This document shows, piece after piece, positions 1 through 45,600 of a DNA stretch of 64,000 bases. Numbering within the stretch: position 1 is the first letter of the stretch; the number at the start of each line of letters is the position of its first letter. The DNA is from Eudromia elegans. Lineage: Eukaryota > Chordata > Aves > Tinamiformes > Tinamidae. The notes below the pieces were generated by a model that had not been told where the DNA came from, did no database searches, and saw nothing but the letters and a program-made list of their open reading frames with translations. A program made the position numbers and the translations under genes. The stretch covers positions 1,206,543-1,270,542 of the forward strand of contig PTEX01000138.1 in the NCBI GenBank assembly GCA_003342815.1, given 5' to 3'.

Positions 1-334
1 CACTATGAAATACTTAATGCTGTGAGAATACATTTTACATCAGAACATAGTGAGGAGAAAATAGAAAAGCCCACTGTTGTTGTCAAACTGTCTGGAGCAC
101 GTGGGCGCCAGAAAATGCCTGCCACTCTTATTCCTGGATGTATTCATGCATGGAGAGAGGCCTACAACTCCCTCACAGGACTTTGTTCTCTCTGCTTTGC
201 AGTGGGCACTGCTCAGCTTAGCAACTCGGCCAGCTCATGCTATGATTGACAGAGTTGGCCTGCTCTTGCAGATATGTTGTTAAAACACAATTCAGAATGA
301 TTTTAATAGCTTTCAATCAAGAAGTATAAAATAC
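1..334. other. Start of MME intron beyond residue 692
   Basis: Intron sequence of MME (minus strand). No coding exon, repeat family or RNA gene is recognisable. The two overlapping plus-strand frames here have no splice or family support. Confidence 0.6.
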
Positions 335-35170
<34,836 letters not shown>

Positions 35171-35180
35171 AACCTAGAGC

Positions 35181-37680
35181 CTGAAAAGGAAAAGGAAAAT
35201 GCACTGAGGACTCAACTACACAATAACAAAGAGATTTTCTGTGCTTACAAATACAAAGTTTGTTACTTTGTAACACTTAGAAGAACGTCAGCCATGAAAT
35301 TAAAAATATGCAGATACATACCCCTTAAGGACGCTTCCTTTACATGAAGAAGCCACCAAATACAAAGAAAGATCAACAAACCAATGCCTGGTTTTAATAC
35401 TTAACCATTTAATTTAATCTCTTACAGTGGTACAAGGGTTCGCAGGCAAGCAAACGACAAGTTTTACTGCTTGAATAAAAATTAACTTAATCTCACAATT
35501 GCTGATCAAATGCCAAAGGTCAAAACATGTCATTGTGCTTTGCTGTCATTTTCAAAAATCATGTAAGCAATTCTTGACTATAGCTTGAAAGCTATCACTG
35601 TCATAAGAGGTAAAAAATAGTCTCTGCTCAGATCCTGTCATATTCACGCTGAAGATAATGAGTCTTTAAAAACCAGCGTAAAAGAAGCGTTACCAGGTCC
35701 TCTTTATTTGAGGTAAGATCAATGTAAATTAGAAATAAGCACAATACGTACATGCAGAACTGGTGGGAATGAGAACAGACTCATTACTGCTCACAGAATG
35801 TATGTGCAACAGTATATTGTGAGATAGTATTTCTGCCATTTTGTAAAGATTATTTTGGCTTATTTTTGCAGTAGTACTGTTCTAAAACTCCTGCTCTGTC
35901 CTTGAACACTCTCCTTTGCTTAGGACTTAGCATTTCCTCTGCTGATAAAGCTTCCAGTTCCTACACACAGCACAACAAATGGAAAATCTTGACAGTTCCA
36001 GCTCACTGCTCTCACATCAACGGAGTTCCCCTCTCCATTCTACAGGGAAGAATAAGAGTGTTCCACTGGGCTGAATGATGGAAACACCTATATTGCCTGG
36101 ACTCTCAAAGGAAGCTTAACCAGTGGTGCAGAGCTCAGTCAGGGCAAGTAAATCCTTTTATACTCATCATACCCTTTATGTCCCATTTTGTATAAGTAGG
36201 AATAGCAGTAGTAAGAAAGGGACCCGTCTCAGCTGGTACATTCAGCTCCACGACTTGAACTTCAACTCTTTTTAAGTTGTATGTTGCTGGATTGTGTTTA
36301 CCTTTGTCTTTTCTAGTTTCTGTGGTCTTTCAGATATCCAGCCCTTACTTTTCCTCTGCATTTTCTATTTCTACCTGATTTTCACTCCTTAGTTTCAATA
36401 AGCTTTTTCTACCATTAATGGCCACCTGACATTCTAGCTCTTCCATTGAAAAAAAAAGTAACTAAAGTGTGCATGAATATCTCTATTAGATGTTAAATGT
36501 TTCATGTGAAGAGAGATTTTGTATTCCCTGAATTTGTGCAGTACCTGGCTCAATGGATCCCCGATCCTTTCTAAGTAAGACTATGCATCCACATGAATGA
36601 GAGAACATCGCTGTCACAGTGTCTCCTCTCCTTTTTGTCACTACCCTTGGGACATCAAGATGTGTTAAGCAATAGGCAGTCCTGGGATCACAGATGCTCT
36701 GTAGGCTGGTATCCTGAAAGTTCAGCCATTATCTTTGCAAGCCCATAGGGAACATTAGGCCTTTCCTGATTTGTTCTGAAGAATAAGTTTTTGGTCCAGT
36801 CAGCAAGGTGGAGAGACACAGAGTTGAAATATCACAGATAAAAGCGAGGGCTAATCAGAGACCAGCCCTGACTAACCTAATGGAAAATCAGAGATAATAT
36901 ACAGGAAAATTAACCAGTGCAGCCTTCTTACTTTCAGTCATAATAAGATGCAAAAAAATTCTTCATACTAACTGCTGACCAGCCCCAAGAATCTGGTAAA
37001 ATCTGAAGTCTTGTTTAAAAAGTGATGCTTGTCTTCTGACTCTGCAAGTGTCCTTAATGCACTCAAAATAGTTTATTAGAGCAAGAAAAAATACCATACC
37101 TTTCATGTGCAAATATGCTTCTTACAGTCAACTGAGTTTTTCCAAGTGAGCCAATCTTTCTCTTTCTGCAGGAGTGTTCCTCATATTTAAAAGCATCCCA
37201 CTGACTAGTTTTTACCTCTAGATATTTGGAGAGCCTATTGTGTCTCTATTAAGAACACCCAGTAAAAGGTTCTTTATGTGCTAATTGCAAGCACAGCAAA
37301 AAAAGTAAGAATAATTTAAGCAGATAAAAACCAGTGCATTATGGCTTTCTTCCTTTTCTTAGTGCTTCTCTGATCTCTTCTACCAGCTAGCTGCCTGCTA
37401 AAGCTTATATACAACAGACAGCTGTAATGTTTTTCACTTTTCCTGGCATAGGCAGTACAGGGAGTTAATTAATGCATAGCTTTTCCTTTTGGAATGTGTG
37501 TATTAAAAGCTGACTTGTGGCTTACTTAGGTCTGAGCCTAGCTTCTGCAGAAAAATGCAACGTGTCACAAAATCACCATATATTATATTTAAAAAATCAC
37601 CATATACATTGTTTTAATTCCACCAGAGCAGGACTAACAAGCGCCACCAGCATCCCTCTGGCAAGCCAGGTTCGGGCCGT
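35181..37680. other. MME 5' intron / upstream interval
   Basis: AT-rich DNA between the first coding exon and the CpG island. It should be intron if MME starts in the island, as the acceptor at 35181 implies. No exon or repeat family is recognisable by eye. Confidence 0.6.
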
Positions 37681-38745
37681 GCCCTCCGCCCAGGTGACAC
37701 GGGGCAGGCTGCGGAGGAGCCCGCCGCGCCCCGCTCCGCTCCGCNNNNNNNNNNNNNNNNNNNNNNNNNNNNNNNNNNNNNNNNNNNNNNNNNNNNNNNN
37801 NNNNNNNNNNNNNNNNNNNNNNNNNNNNNNNNNNNNNNNNNNNNNNNNNNNNNNNNNNNNNNNNNNNNNNNNNNNNNNNNNNNNNNNNNNNNNNNNNNNN
37901 NNNNNNNNNNNNNNNNNNNNNNNNNNNNNNNNNNNNNNNNNNNNNNNNNNNNNNNNNNNNNNNNNNNNNNNNNNNNNNNNNNNNNNNNNNNNNNNNNNNN
38001 NNNNNNNNNNNNNNNNNNNNNNNNNNNNNNNNNNNNNNNNNNNNNNNNNNNNNNNNNNNNNNNNNNNNNNNNNNNNNNNNNNNNNNNNNNNNNNNNNNNN
38101 NNNNNNNNNNNNNNNNNNNNNNNNNNNNNNNNNNNNNNNNNNNNNNNNNNNNNNNNNNNNNNNNNNNNNNNNNNNNNNNNNNNNNNNNNNNNNNNNNNNN
38201 NNNNNNNNNNNNNNNNNNNNNNNNNNNNNNNNNNNNNNNNNNNNNNNNNNNNNNNNNNNNNNNNNNNNNNNNNNNNNNNNNNNNNNAGCTGCTCGCAGTC
38301 AAAGGCGCCCTTGTCTTCGGGCTGCGGAACGAGCAGTTCTGCGGGCGACCTGAGGGCTTCTTCCTCTTTGCGATGGCAGAAATGGGATGGGGCGGGAAAC
38401 AAACAACCAACCCCCCCGCTCCCGGAGCACTAACCGGCGCGCTTCACCTCGCCGAGATGCGGGCGCTTGGGAAGCAGGGCGAGAAGGGGCTGCGGCCCGG
38501 GCCCGGGCAGGGCGGCTGGGCGCTCCGTCCCGCGGAGCGGCCCCCTCCCGGCACAGGAGGCTCGGGAGGCCACCTCTCCGCTGCGCTCCTGCCAGAGGAG
38601 GCTGCAAGGCACCGCGGCCGTATGCAAAGCGACAGCCGAGCTGGAGCGCAAAGGCAGGCTGGACCTTCCCTCCTTCCCCGGCTTCTCATTTCTTCCCACT
38701 CGGGGCGAGAGGGAAAGAGAAGATGCGCGGGGAACGTTAATTTCT
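37680..38745 (-). promoter_or_regulatory. MME: CpG island (interrupted by gap), probable MME promoter and untranslated exon 1
   Basis: Sequence on both sides of the gap is GC-rich with dense CpGs, and it lies about 2.5-3.5 kb upstream of the first MME coding exon. On the minus strand, GCGAG followed by GTGAAG at 38448/38447 is a possible donor for a non-coding first exon. No TATA box is evident. The gap prevents placing the start site, and the donor assignment is inference. Confidence 0.6.
37745..38286. other. Assembly gap (542 N)
   Basis: Unknown bases in the middle of the CpG island. Long frames that run through it are artefacts of translating N. Confidence 1.
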
Positions 38746-41700
38746 GCAAAGCCTGCTGTCTGCAAACTCACTGCCTGTGTCAAATTAATGCAGACACGTA
38801 TTCTCTGCAAGATCATATGCCCTCATTTTCCTAATGATTTCTTCTCCAGGGACAGATAGCTGTGACTTTCTGCATGGAGAGGCAGCCTTGCATTCTGCTT
38901 TAACATTTAACAACAAACAAGCATCAAAAGACCTCTCTTCCCCAAGTTTCACTTTTCCTAACAAGCTGGCAAACATATGAAGACGAATTGCTGTCATTCC
39001 TTGTCCCAAACCAAGCTATCACAAGCTTGTGCTGCCTTCCTCAGGGCACCTAAATTACCTCAAAGACAGAAAAGGTAGCTGAAAATTCTGCAATCTTTTA
39101 CTACCAGCCATACACTAGAATGTCTTCTCCTGGAGATGTGCACCCTTCCTCCTCTCAGGTGGAAAATGAGAACTCATTTCCTAGGGTCTGCACAGCAAAT
39201 GATCCACAGAGTAGATGCAATTAAGAGGGAAGCAGGATAAAGACTTCAACTGAAAAGATGATGTTAAAAATGAAGCATATTTGCAAAATGACCATCTTAA
39301 AAAGGAACATGAACAAAGGAGGGCTTTATTCACTGAAGAGAAAAGGCAATAAAAGTAGCCAGCACAGGAAAAACATTCTGAAAGAGACTACAGAACAAAA
39401 ATATTGTGTTTTCTTACCACTAAGGGTGGAGATAATGCTGTTTCTATCACTTCCAGAGTCAATGTTCAAATTAATACTAATACCTCTCTTTCAAGCTGCC
39501 CTGCATTAAAAAATCTCCCATTTTGGTTATCAGCTCAAGCCATCTGCTCCTGCCTGCAGTCCTGACAATGCCTTCAAGTCATCCCTGACACAAATAACAC
39601 CAAGTCTCACCACTCACCATAAAACAGATGAATCATTAAAAATACATGCAATTTTGTAACTACAGGTCTACTTTGTGGCCTTAAATATGGCAAAGCTGTG
39701 AAAGTAAAGGATGAAGCGAATAGTCTGAACCAAAACATCAGAAGATTTGTTTCAAAAATCTGGCGTAAGTCGAAAATGTGCAACTGCCACTTCCAAGAGA
39801 GAAAAAAGGGGAAACTCGGTTGGAAATCTGCAAATAGTTTAAAGAGGGTTAATATGCCTCACACAAAGTGTGAGAATTTCCACTCTTCCAGAACCTTGTG
39901 CTTGGGAAAGAGGTAGTAGATAAATATCTACTATATACACGGGCTAAAGGATGTGTGATCTGTGAGTCAAATTCTGTAATTCTTGTTCAGACCTTATTTA
40001 GAGAAATCCTCTCATCAAGTGAACAGTGCAATATTCCAGAAATAAGTAAAACCCTATTACCTGTGCTCTTGGGAATAATCAGAGAAGCCAGGTTTGTGAG
40101 GAGCCAGTCTATTACACTAAGCCTATGACATAGCTGAAAAATCATCAGCTCAACACAGTCGTAACACTACTGCTACATGATGGCTCTACATCTATTAACA
40201 GCAATTTGCTGCTGTGTAATGTATGCTGCTTACTCACCGGAGTGTCCTTCAGCTGACCAGAAAGCTTTCAGCAGGCTGTATACACATTAAGTTCCTTCCT
40301 TTACTGACCTTCAAGCCAAGCATACGAGCAGCTTACACCAATACAAATTCTTAGCCAAGAAGATTTCAAGAATGTATCTGATCAATTCTTATGCCCTGTA
40401 ATTTTAATGAGACTTAAAGCTTTATTCTGCCAGTGGAGACATTTTGCACATTGATTTCAGTGTCAGCTAAAAGGAAAAAAAAAAGAAAAAAGAAAAAAAA
40501 CACAAAACCCCCCTCCAACCTTACAACAGAAAGTTCTCCCCTGAACTGAGGATATAATTAAAACCTCCCATTTAGATATTGTAATAAATAATTCGTCCTC
40601 ATAAACCTTTTGAAGTTGTTTTAATGCTTGCTTGAGTAGTCTTACTGCTTTCAGTGAGAAAGAGAACAGGAGGGTTTGTGTGGTCAGCCATCAGGGATAA
40701 TGGAGCCTGGCGCTGTTACATGACGGTCCTCTATACTTCCCTATGCAATTACCTACACTTCTCAAGGAAGACCACCAGGCTATATAAATAAATAAATAAA
40801 TTTATGGAATCAAATAAAGCAGATTATCTACAGAGACAGATGATGAAAAAAAGAGTTAACTTGGGAGAGTACACAATCTTTAGATTAGTATCTGACCTTG
40901 AAAAATAAAGGTTTCTGCCCCATATTAATTTAAGAGAATATGCTAATACCTTGGTATCTGCAGAAAAGACAGAAACTCTGGTACTGTTGCTCTCACTTCT
41001 GTTGCCAGAGAAGTATATGCCTCGGAGGACTGTGCTCCCAGGTTGTCCAGAACCAGGCGCAGAAACACATGCCCCGTCCAGCATTCTGAAACACAAATTG
41101 TGACACAATAACCTGACTTCAGCTTCAGTTCACAGGCTCTTCGCTGACGAAAGCCAATAACCGTTCAAGGGTGTTCTCTCCAGTTGGTCCGAACTGACAA
41201 CAGTAAGGCTTTTTATTGTCACTCCCTCTGGATGAGGTTTAGGAAACGGGGAATCGTTTGCAGTTATGTAAACACTGTGGACCATAATTGCTTTTTTTTT
41301 CCCTCCCTGGGAAAGTTCACTTTCCGAAAGTAACAAAGTCAACACTTAAAGAGGCAAATAATTACCGATGATTATGTTGTTTGTGTGATTCTGACTGTCC
41401 TTTATAATCCCGTAACATTCTTGTCACCTCCTATATTATAGGCAGAAAAAGCAATCATCTGGAAAATCTCTTGCCGCCTAATTTCTTGGTCTGGTGTGTG
41501 TCCAGTGCATTCGGACCGAGAAAATGTAGATGCTTAAGTCTTAACACGCTAGTGTATGCTTTTTTTTTTAATAATAGGTTTATAATGAATGCAAGTTCCG
41601 GTGGTTGCTCTCTGCAGAAGGTAAACAGCCCGCGTTTCAAAACACTTCCTACGTCACCTAATCTTTTTCAGGTCTAACCATATAATATTACCAAGCTTTA

Positions 41701-42000
41701 TCATGGTGAGCTGACCAGCTTCACACTGTAACCCACTTGCAGGAATTTGCAAGCTCAAAAAATATTTGCTGGAAGTGAGGCATTTCCCCCCCTATTTTAA
41801 AGTTTGCCTAAACCCCACACTAAATGCTTTAGCGAACATGGGATAACAGCCTCTGTGGGGTCCCAAACTTCTCAGCAGCCCTAACAGTGCTCGTTGGTTT
41901 AAGTGTTACTGATGTTTTTATTATTAAAGAAATGGATACAAATTAAAACCAGGTAAAACTTTATGTGATGTAGGCAGAAAACAGAGTAGCTGATGGCGAA
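38746..42000. other. Interval between the two CpG islands
   Basis: AT-rich, no gene recognised. It holds an A-rich purine tract (about 40470-40501) and an (AAAT)n repeat (about 40783-40800). Confidence 0.55.
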
Positions 42001-42308
42001 GAGGCAAGGCGTGACAGAAACTCCCATGAACTAACTGCGACATCTCCAGCTCGGCCTCCCACGGCTCTTCCTCTCAGCTCTTTGGCCTGCAGCATTGCAC
42101 ATAGGGTCGGGGGAGGCCGGCAGCGGCACCACGGCCTCCCTGCCCACAACCACCACAGCAGGGACGCCGGCAGATGCCCCGGTGAGAAGGGTTGTGGAGC
42201 CCCGCGCGGCGCTTCCCGGCCTGCCCACGCGTGGGCTCCAGCGCGCCACCGCCCGGCGGGCAGGCCCCGCTCACGCAGCGCGCGGCGGCTCCCCCGTCCC
42301 ACGGCGAG

Positions 42309-42321
42309 GAACCTTCTGGAA
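42309..42321. promoter_or_regulatory. Heat-shock element (GAAnnTTCnnGAA), copy 1
   Basis: The sequence GAACCTTCTGGAA is a perfect three-unit HSF binding site. Confidence 0.6.
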
Positions 42322-42362
42322 GGCGCGGGAGGGGGAGGAGCCGCCAGGGGGCGCCGCGGGCG

Positions 42363-42375
42363 TTCGGGAAGGTTC
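42363..42375. promoter_or_regulatory. Heat-shock element (TTCnnGAAnnTTC), copy 2
   Basis: The sequence TTCGGGAAGGTTC is a perfect three-unit site in the opposite phase. Confidence 0.6.
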
Positions 42376-42419
42376 TGACGGGGCAGGGCGGCGGCGGCCG
42401 CTGCGGGGCGCCACGGGCG

Positions 42420-42432
42420 TTCGGGAGCGTTT
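42420..42432. promoter_or_regulatory. Degenerate heat-shock element, copy 3
   Basis: TTCGGGAGCGTTT keeps the first unit and deviates by one base in each of the other two. It occupies the same place in its tandem unit as copy 2. Confidence 0.35.
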
Positions 42433-42478
42433 TGGGGTGTTGGGGAGGCGGTAGGCGGCAGCCCCGGCGGGGATTTGG

Positions 42479-42491
42479 GAACGTTCTGGAA
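42479..42491. promoter_or_regulatory. Heat-shock element (GAAnnTTCnnGAA), copy 4
   Basis: GAACGTTCTGGAA is a perfect three-unit site, flanked by near-units TTT upstream and CTC downstream in register. Confidence 0.6.
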
Positions 42492-42650
42492 GGCTCTGAC
42501 TCGGAGGACCCTGTTGGGGAGGTGGCAGGATGCCCTGTGGCAGCCAAGGTAACGTTTCTTTTTGCACGCTTTGGCTTTCCTCCTCTGGGAGGAGTTCCCG
42601 GTTTGGGGGCTTTACTCGGCACCGGGGTGGGCAGCATGGCCTGACCTGCA

Positions 42651-45600
42651 TCCTCCTGAGGAGAGGACCTGGCTTATAGGTGGAAGTGGGGCAAGTGCCA
42701 TTATCACCTGTCTGTATCCGGGGGTGCTCCTTGGCATACGTGAGTTCTTGTGTGGGTGTGAATAGTGCTGCAGTAAATGCTGCTTTAGCAGTTCATGCCA
42801 ATAATTATGAGCATTATTGCACTTAGGAAAATTGTGAAGCATTTCACCATGCTTATTTCTTCAGAAAGTGTCTGTCATTTTAAACATAAAAATTTCTTTT
42901 TCTGAGGTGTTACCTGTTGCTATCAGGTGCCTAACTCTGCTCTCGGTTGGTGGGTCTTTGTGTCACCGTAGCTGGGCTTAGGTGTTGGGCTTAGCGCTGC
43001 CCTGCCTGCCTGCTGCAGAGCTCCCTGCGCGCCGAACGGGAGCCACGTGCCGGGGAGGGCCCTGGCCGGCCTCGCGAGGGCCGTCCGAGAAACCTGCCCT
43101 GTGTCTTGGGGCTGTTTGTCTGCAGGAAATGCCAGGCAGTCAGCAGCGGCTGTCAGCTGAAAGGTGAACCGTGAACAGCGGGGTAGGTATTTGGATACCT
43201 CAAAGGTGGAGAATATTTTGAATAAGAAACTTTGGAATTGTGTCTTTGGTCTTTACTTCTCCAGGCTAAGTGGCAACAGCTACGCTCCATTAAATAATGA
43301 GGTTCAGGCTTACAATATGTTGGATCGTGTCACTGTTTGCAGCGGAATTGTAGTGCCTGGTGTGTCTGCACTAGGTAATTAAGGTCAAGTCCAAAAAGTA
43401 AAGCTTTTCCCCTCTCTTTGATAATCCTCACATCACTTGGCCACCTTGAAATCCCGTTGTTTGACCAGCTTTACTACGTGTAGTAGAGGACCTTAGCCTG
43501 GAAGCTTTAGGGTGAGCTTATGAAAGCTCCTATCCTTGTTGGCAGAGGAGATGTGAATTCAAGACAATTTATGCAAATTACTGTAGTAAAATACAAAACA
43601 GCTATTTTGGACACCTCCAAGATTCCTACTGAGTGTGTTGTGGAGTCTTCAGAGGCAGTAGTGTTGGTATAAAATATGAATCCAGAAATAAAACTGGGTT
43701 TGTGTCCATGAGAGGTGCTTGTAGCTCCTCTCTTCTGTTTTCTGCTTCTGACTTTGCCGTGTGAGCCTGGGTAGATGGGAAGCATTTGGCAGCACAGTAA
43801 CAAGTCCTTGGAAGTGTTACTTCTCCCTGTTAATAGGAAGCATAATGTATAAGTTACATGTTTCTTACGGAGGTCATGGTGACATCAAGCCTTTCTGCGT
43901 CTAAGCTGACCACTGAAAAACTAGAAATAATTTAAATATGCAGTAACTCCATTCAAGGTGATTTTGAATGGTAAAATTTCTTGATTTTTTTTCTTTTCCC
44001 CCCCCCCCCCCACTGAAGGTATGTTTCTTGAATTGATATTTGTCCAAATACGTTAGCTTTAAACTCCATCAGCCTCTTGCACCATGTTCAGAGACTCCAT
44101 GTCTGCATTTCAGTTATTCACCAAAGGAGGGAACCTTTGATAAGATTCCACAGGCTGGTGGCTTTCCTATTGTGGTGACACTTGATACCTGATAGGCAGG
44201 AAGGTGGCCTGGCAGTGCAGCACTGAAGATCTGAGTCCATCTAACCAAAGTGGAAGGCAGAAAGTAGATATCTGTTGGAGTTTTCTAGTGGCAGGGGCTT
44301 GTAGGGTGTCACAGGAAAGTAATGTCAGATAGTCTGAAGAGGTAGCCTGTGTACAATGTATGGAAAGATTTTACGGAGGTATGGAAAGATATTCCTGATG
44401 TTGCCTTGAGCTTGGCATTGGGACCTTGCATGGTTGGACTTTCTAACATGCCGTATTGTGTGCTGTACGTTTGAATATGGAGAGAGAGTCTTTTCAATAG
44501 CATTGCAAGTAAAACTGCTTAATATTCACATAGATATGTTTAACCTTTTTCAGTATGGTCTTCTGCCAATCTGCAATATATTACAATCTTCTCAATACCA
44601 TTTTTTTCTTTCCTTTTTTTTCTCCACTCTTACAAAAAATGTTACATTTGTGCTTATGCACTCAGACTGTCAACAGAGGCATTGACTTTTCTTTTTAACT
44701 GAGTAGGAAGTTTATGGTTTATCAACCTTGAAGAAATGTTGATTCTTTTAAAGAAATACGGTATTCTCTCTTTTTTTTTAAAAATATGTATTTGCTGGCT
44801 TTTGCAGGCTAAACTGTTAGTGGTAACTTACAGGCAATGTTTCTCTTGTATTTGTGGTGCCTGGCATGTTAGAGTTCCATTTGTTACTTATTTAGCTATC
44901 CAATGCTTGACTGGACTTTTATAATATTGTTTCTCTGTTTCATACAGAGACTACTATAACATCAATGTGAGGATTCTTTATCACATTAAAAAATGAGAGA
45001 TGATCAATCAGATTTGTATTGAACTGTCTTAAAAGATGGCATGTACTAAAAAACCAAGAGGTGAGTTTTATAAAAGAAAATACTAGATCACCTGTTGCTT
45101 TAAATTTGAGGAAGTGAGAATAGAAACATCGCATGTATATTTTCTATAACTTTTCACATTTTACTGCTGTTTTCTGCGGTCTTCAGTATTTTAATTGTCT
45201 ACAAAAGTGCATTAATAATTTCCATGGCTCCTATATCTTGTGCATTTTTTAACTCTAGTAGATATTGTTCTCACTTTTTAGTAATGCTTAATGCTGTTTG
45301 AAGTATGGTGCTTTTCAAGGGCTTGGACTGTATTCCTTGCTTGTGGAATAAGACCTTGCTGTCATAGGGGAGATCAACTTCTCTGTGCGGTGGCCTCGGT
45401 GAGACTACCAGTGAAAATTTTCAAAATTGAGAGTAGGAACTGTTTTACTGCTGCCTCCTTAAAAAGCTCCCCTAGATCTGCTTTTTAATGAAAGGCTAAT
45501 GAACCACACAGGTTGTGTTGATAGAGCAATTCTCTCAGTGTGTCGCTGAATGCTTGGGGAACTCAGTTCAGAGGATAAGCCACCAGATATAATTTGCCTT

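Larger units (their letters stand above)
42303..42492. repeat. Degenerate tandem array, about four units of 54-58 bp
   Basis: Related segments start near 42303, 42361, 42418 and 42472. Units two and three share GCGCCRCGGGCGTTCGGGA and the start of the following segment. Units one, two and four share GAANNTTCTG (N variable). Confidence 0.7.
42010..42650. promoter_or_regulatory. Second CpG island, candidate promoter of an unidentified transcript
   Basis: About 640 bases, very GC-rich with dense CpGs, sharply bounded by AT-rich DNA. Open frames on both strands overlap extensively and are compositional. On the plus strand an ATG at 42530-42532 is followed by AAG|GTAACG (donor at 42549), a possible first exon. 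The island also holds the heat-shock-element array. Direction and product are unknown. Confidence 0.6.

Noticed and set aside
1-334. Search for the last two MME exons
   Set aside because: No sequence encoding the expected VWCGTYRPE-type or C-terminal segment was seen; they must lie outside the window.
37517-38410. Three long frames of about 260-280 codons
   Set aside because: They owe their length to 542 unknown bases translated as X; the flanks are CpG-island sequence without family similarity.
42074-42651. Overlapping frames up to 187 codons on both strands
   Set aside because: GC-rich, stop-poor CpG island. Pro/Arg/Gly-rich products in several frames at once, with no recognisable domain.
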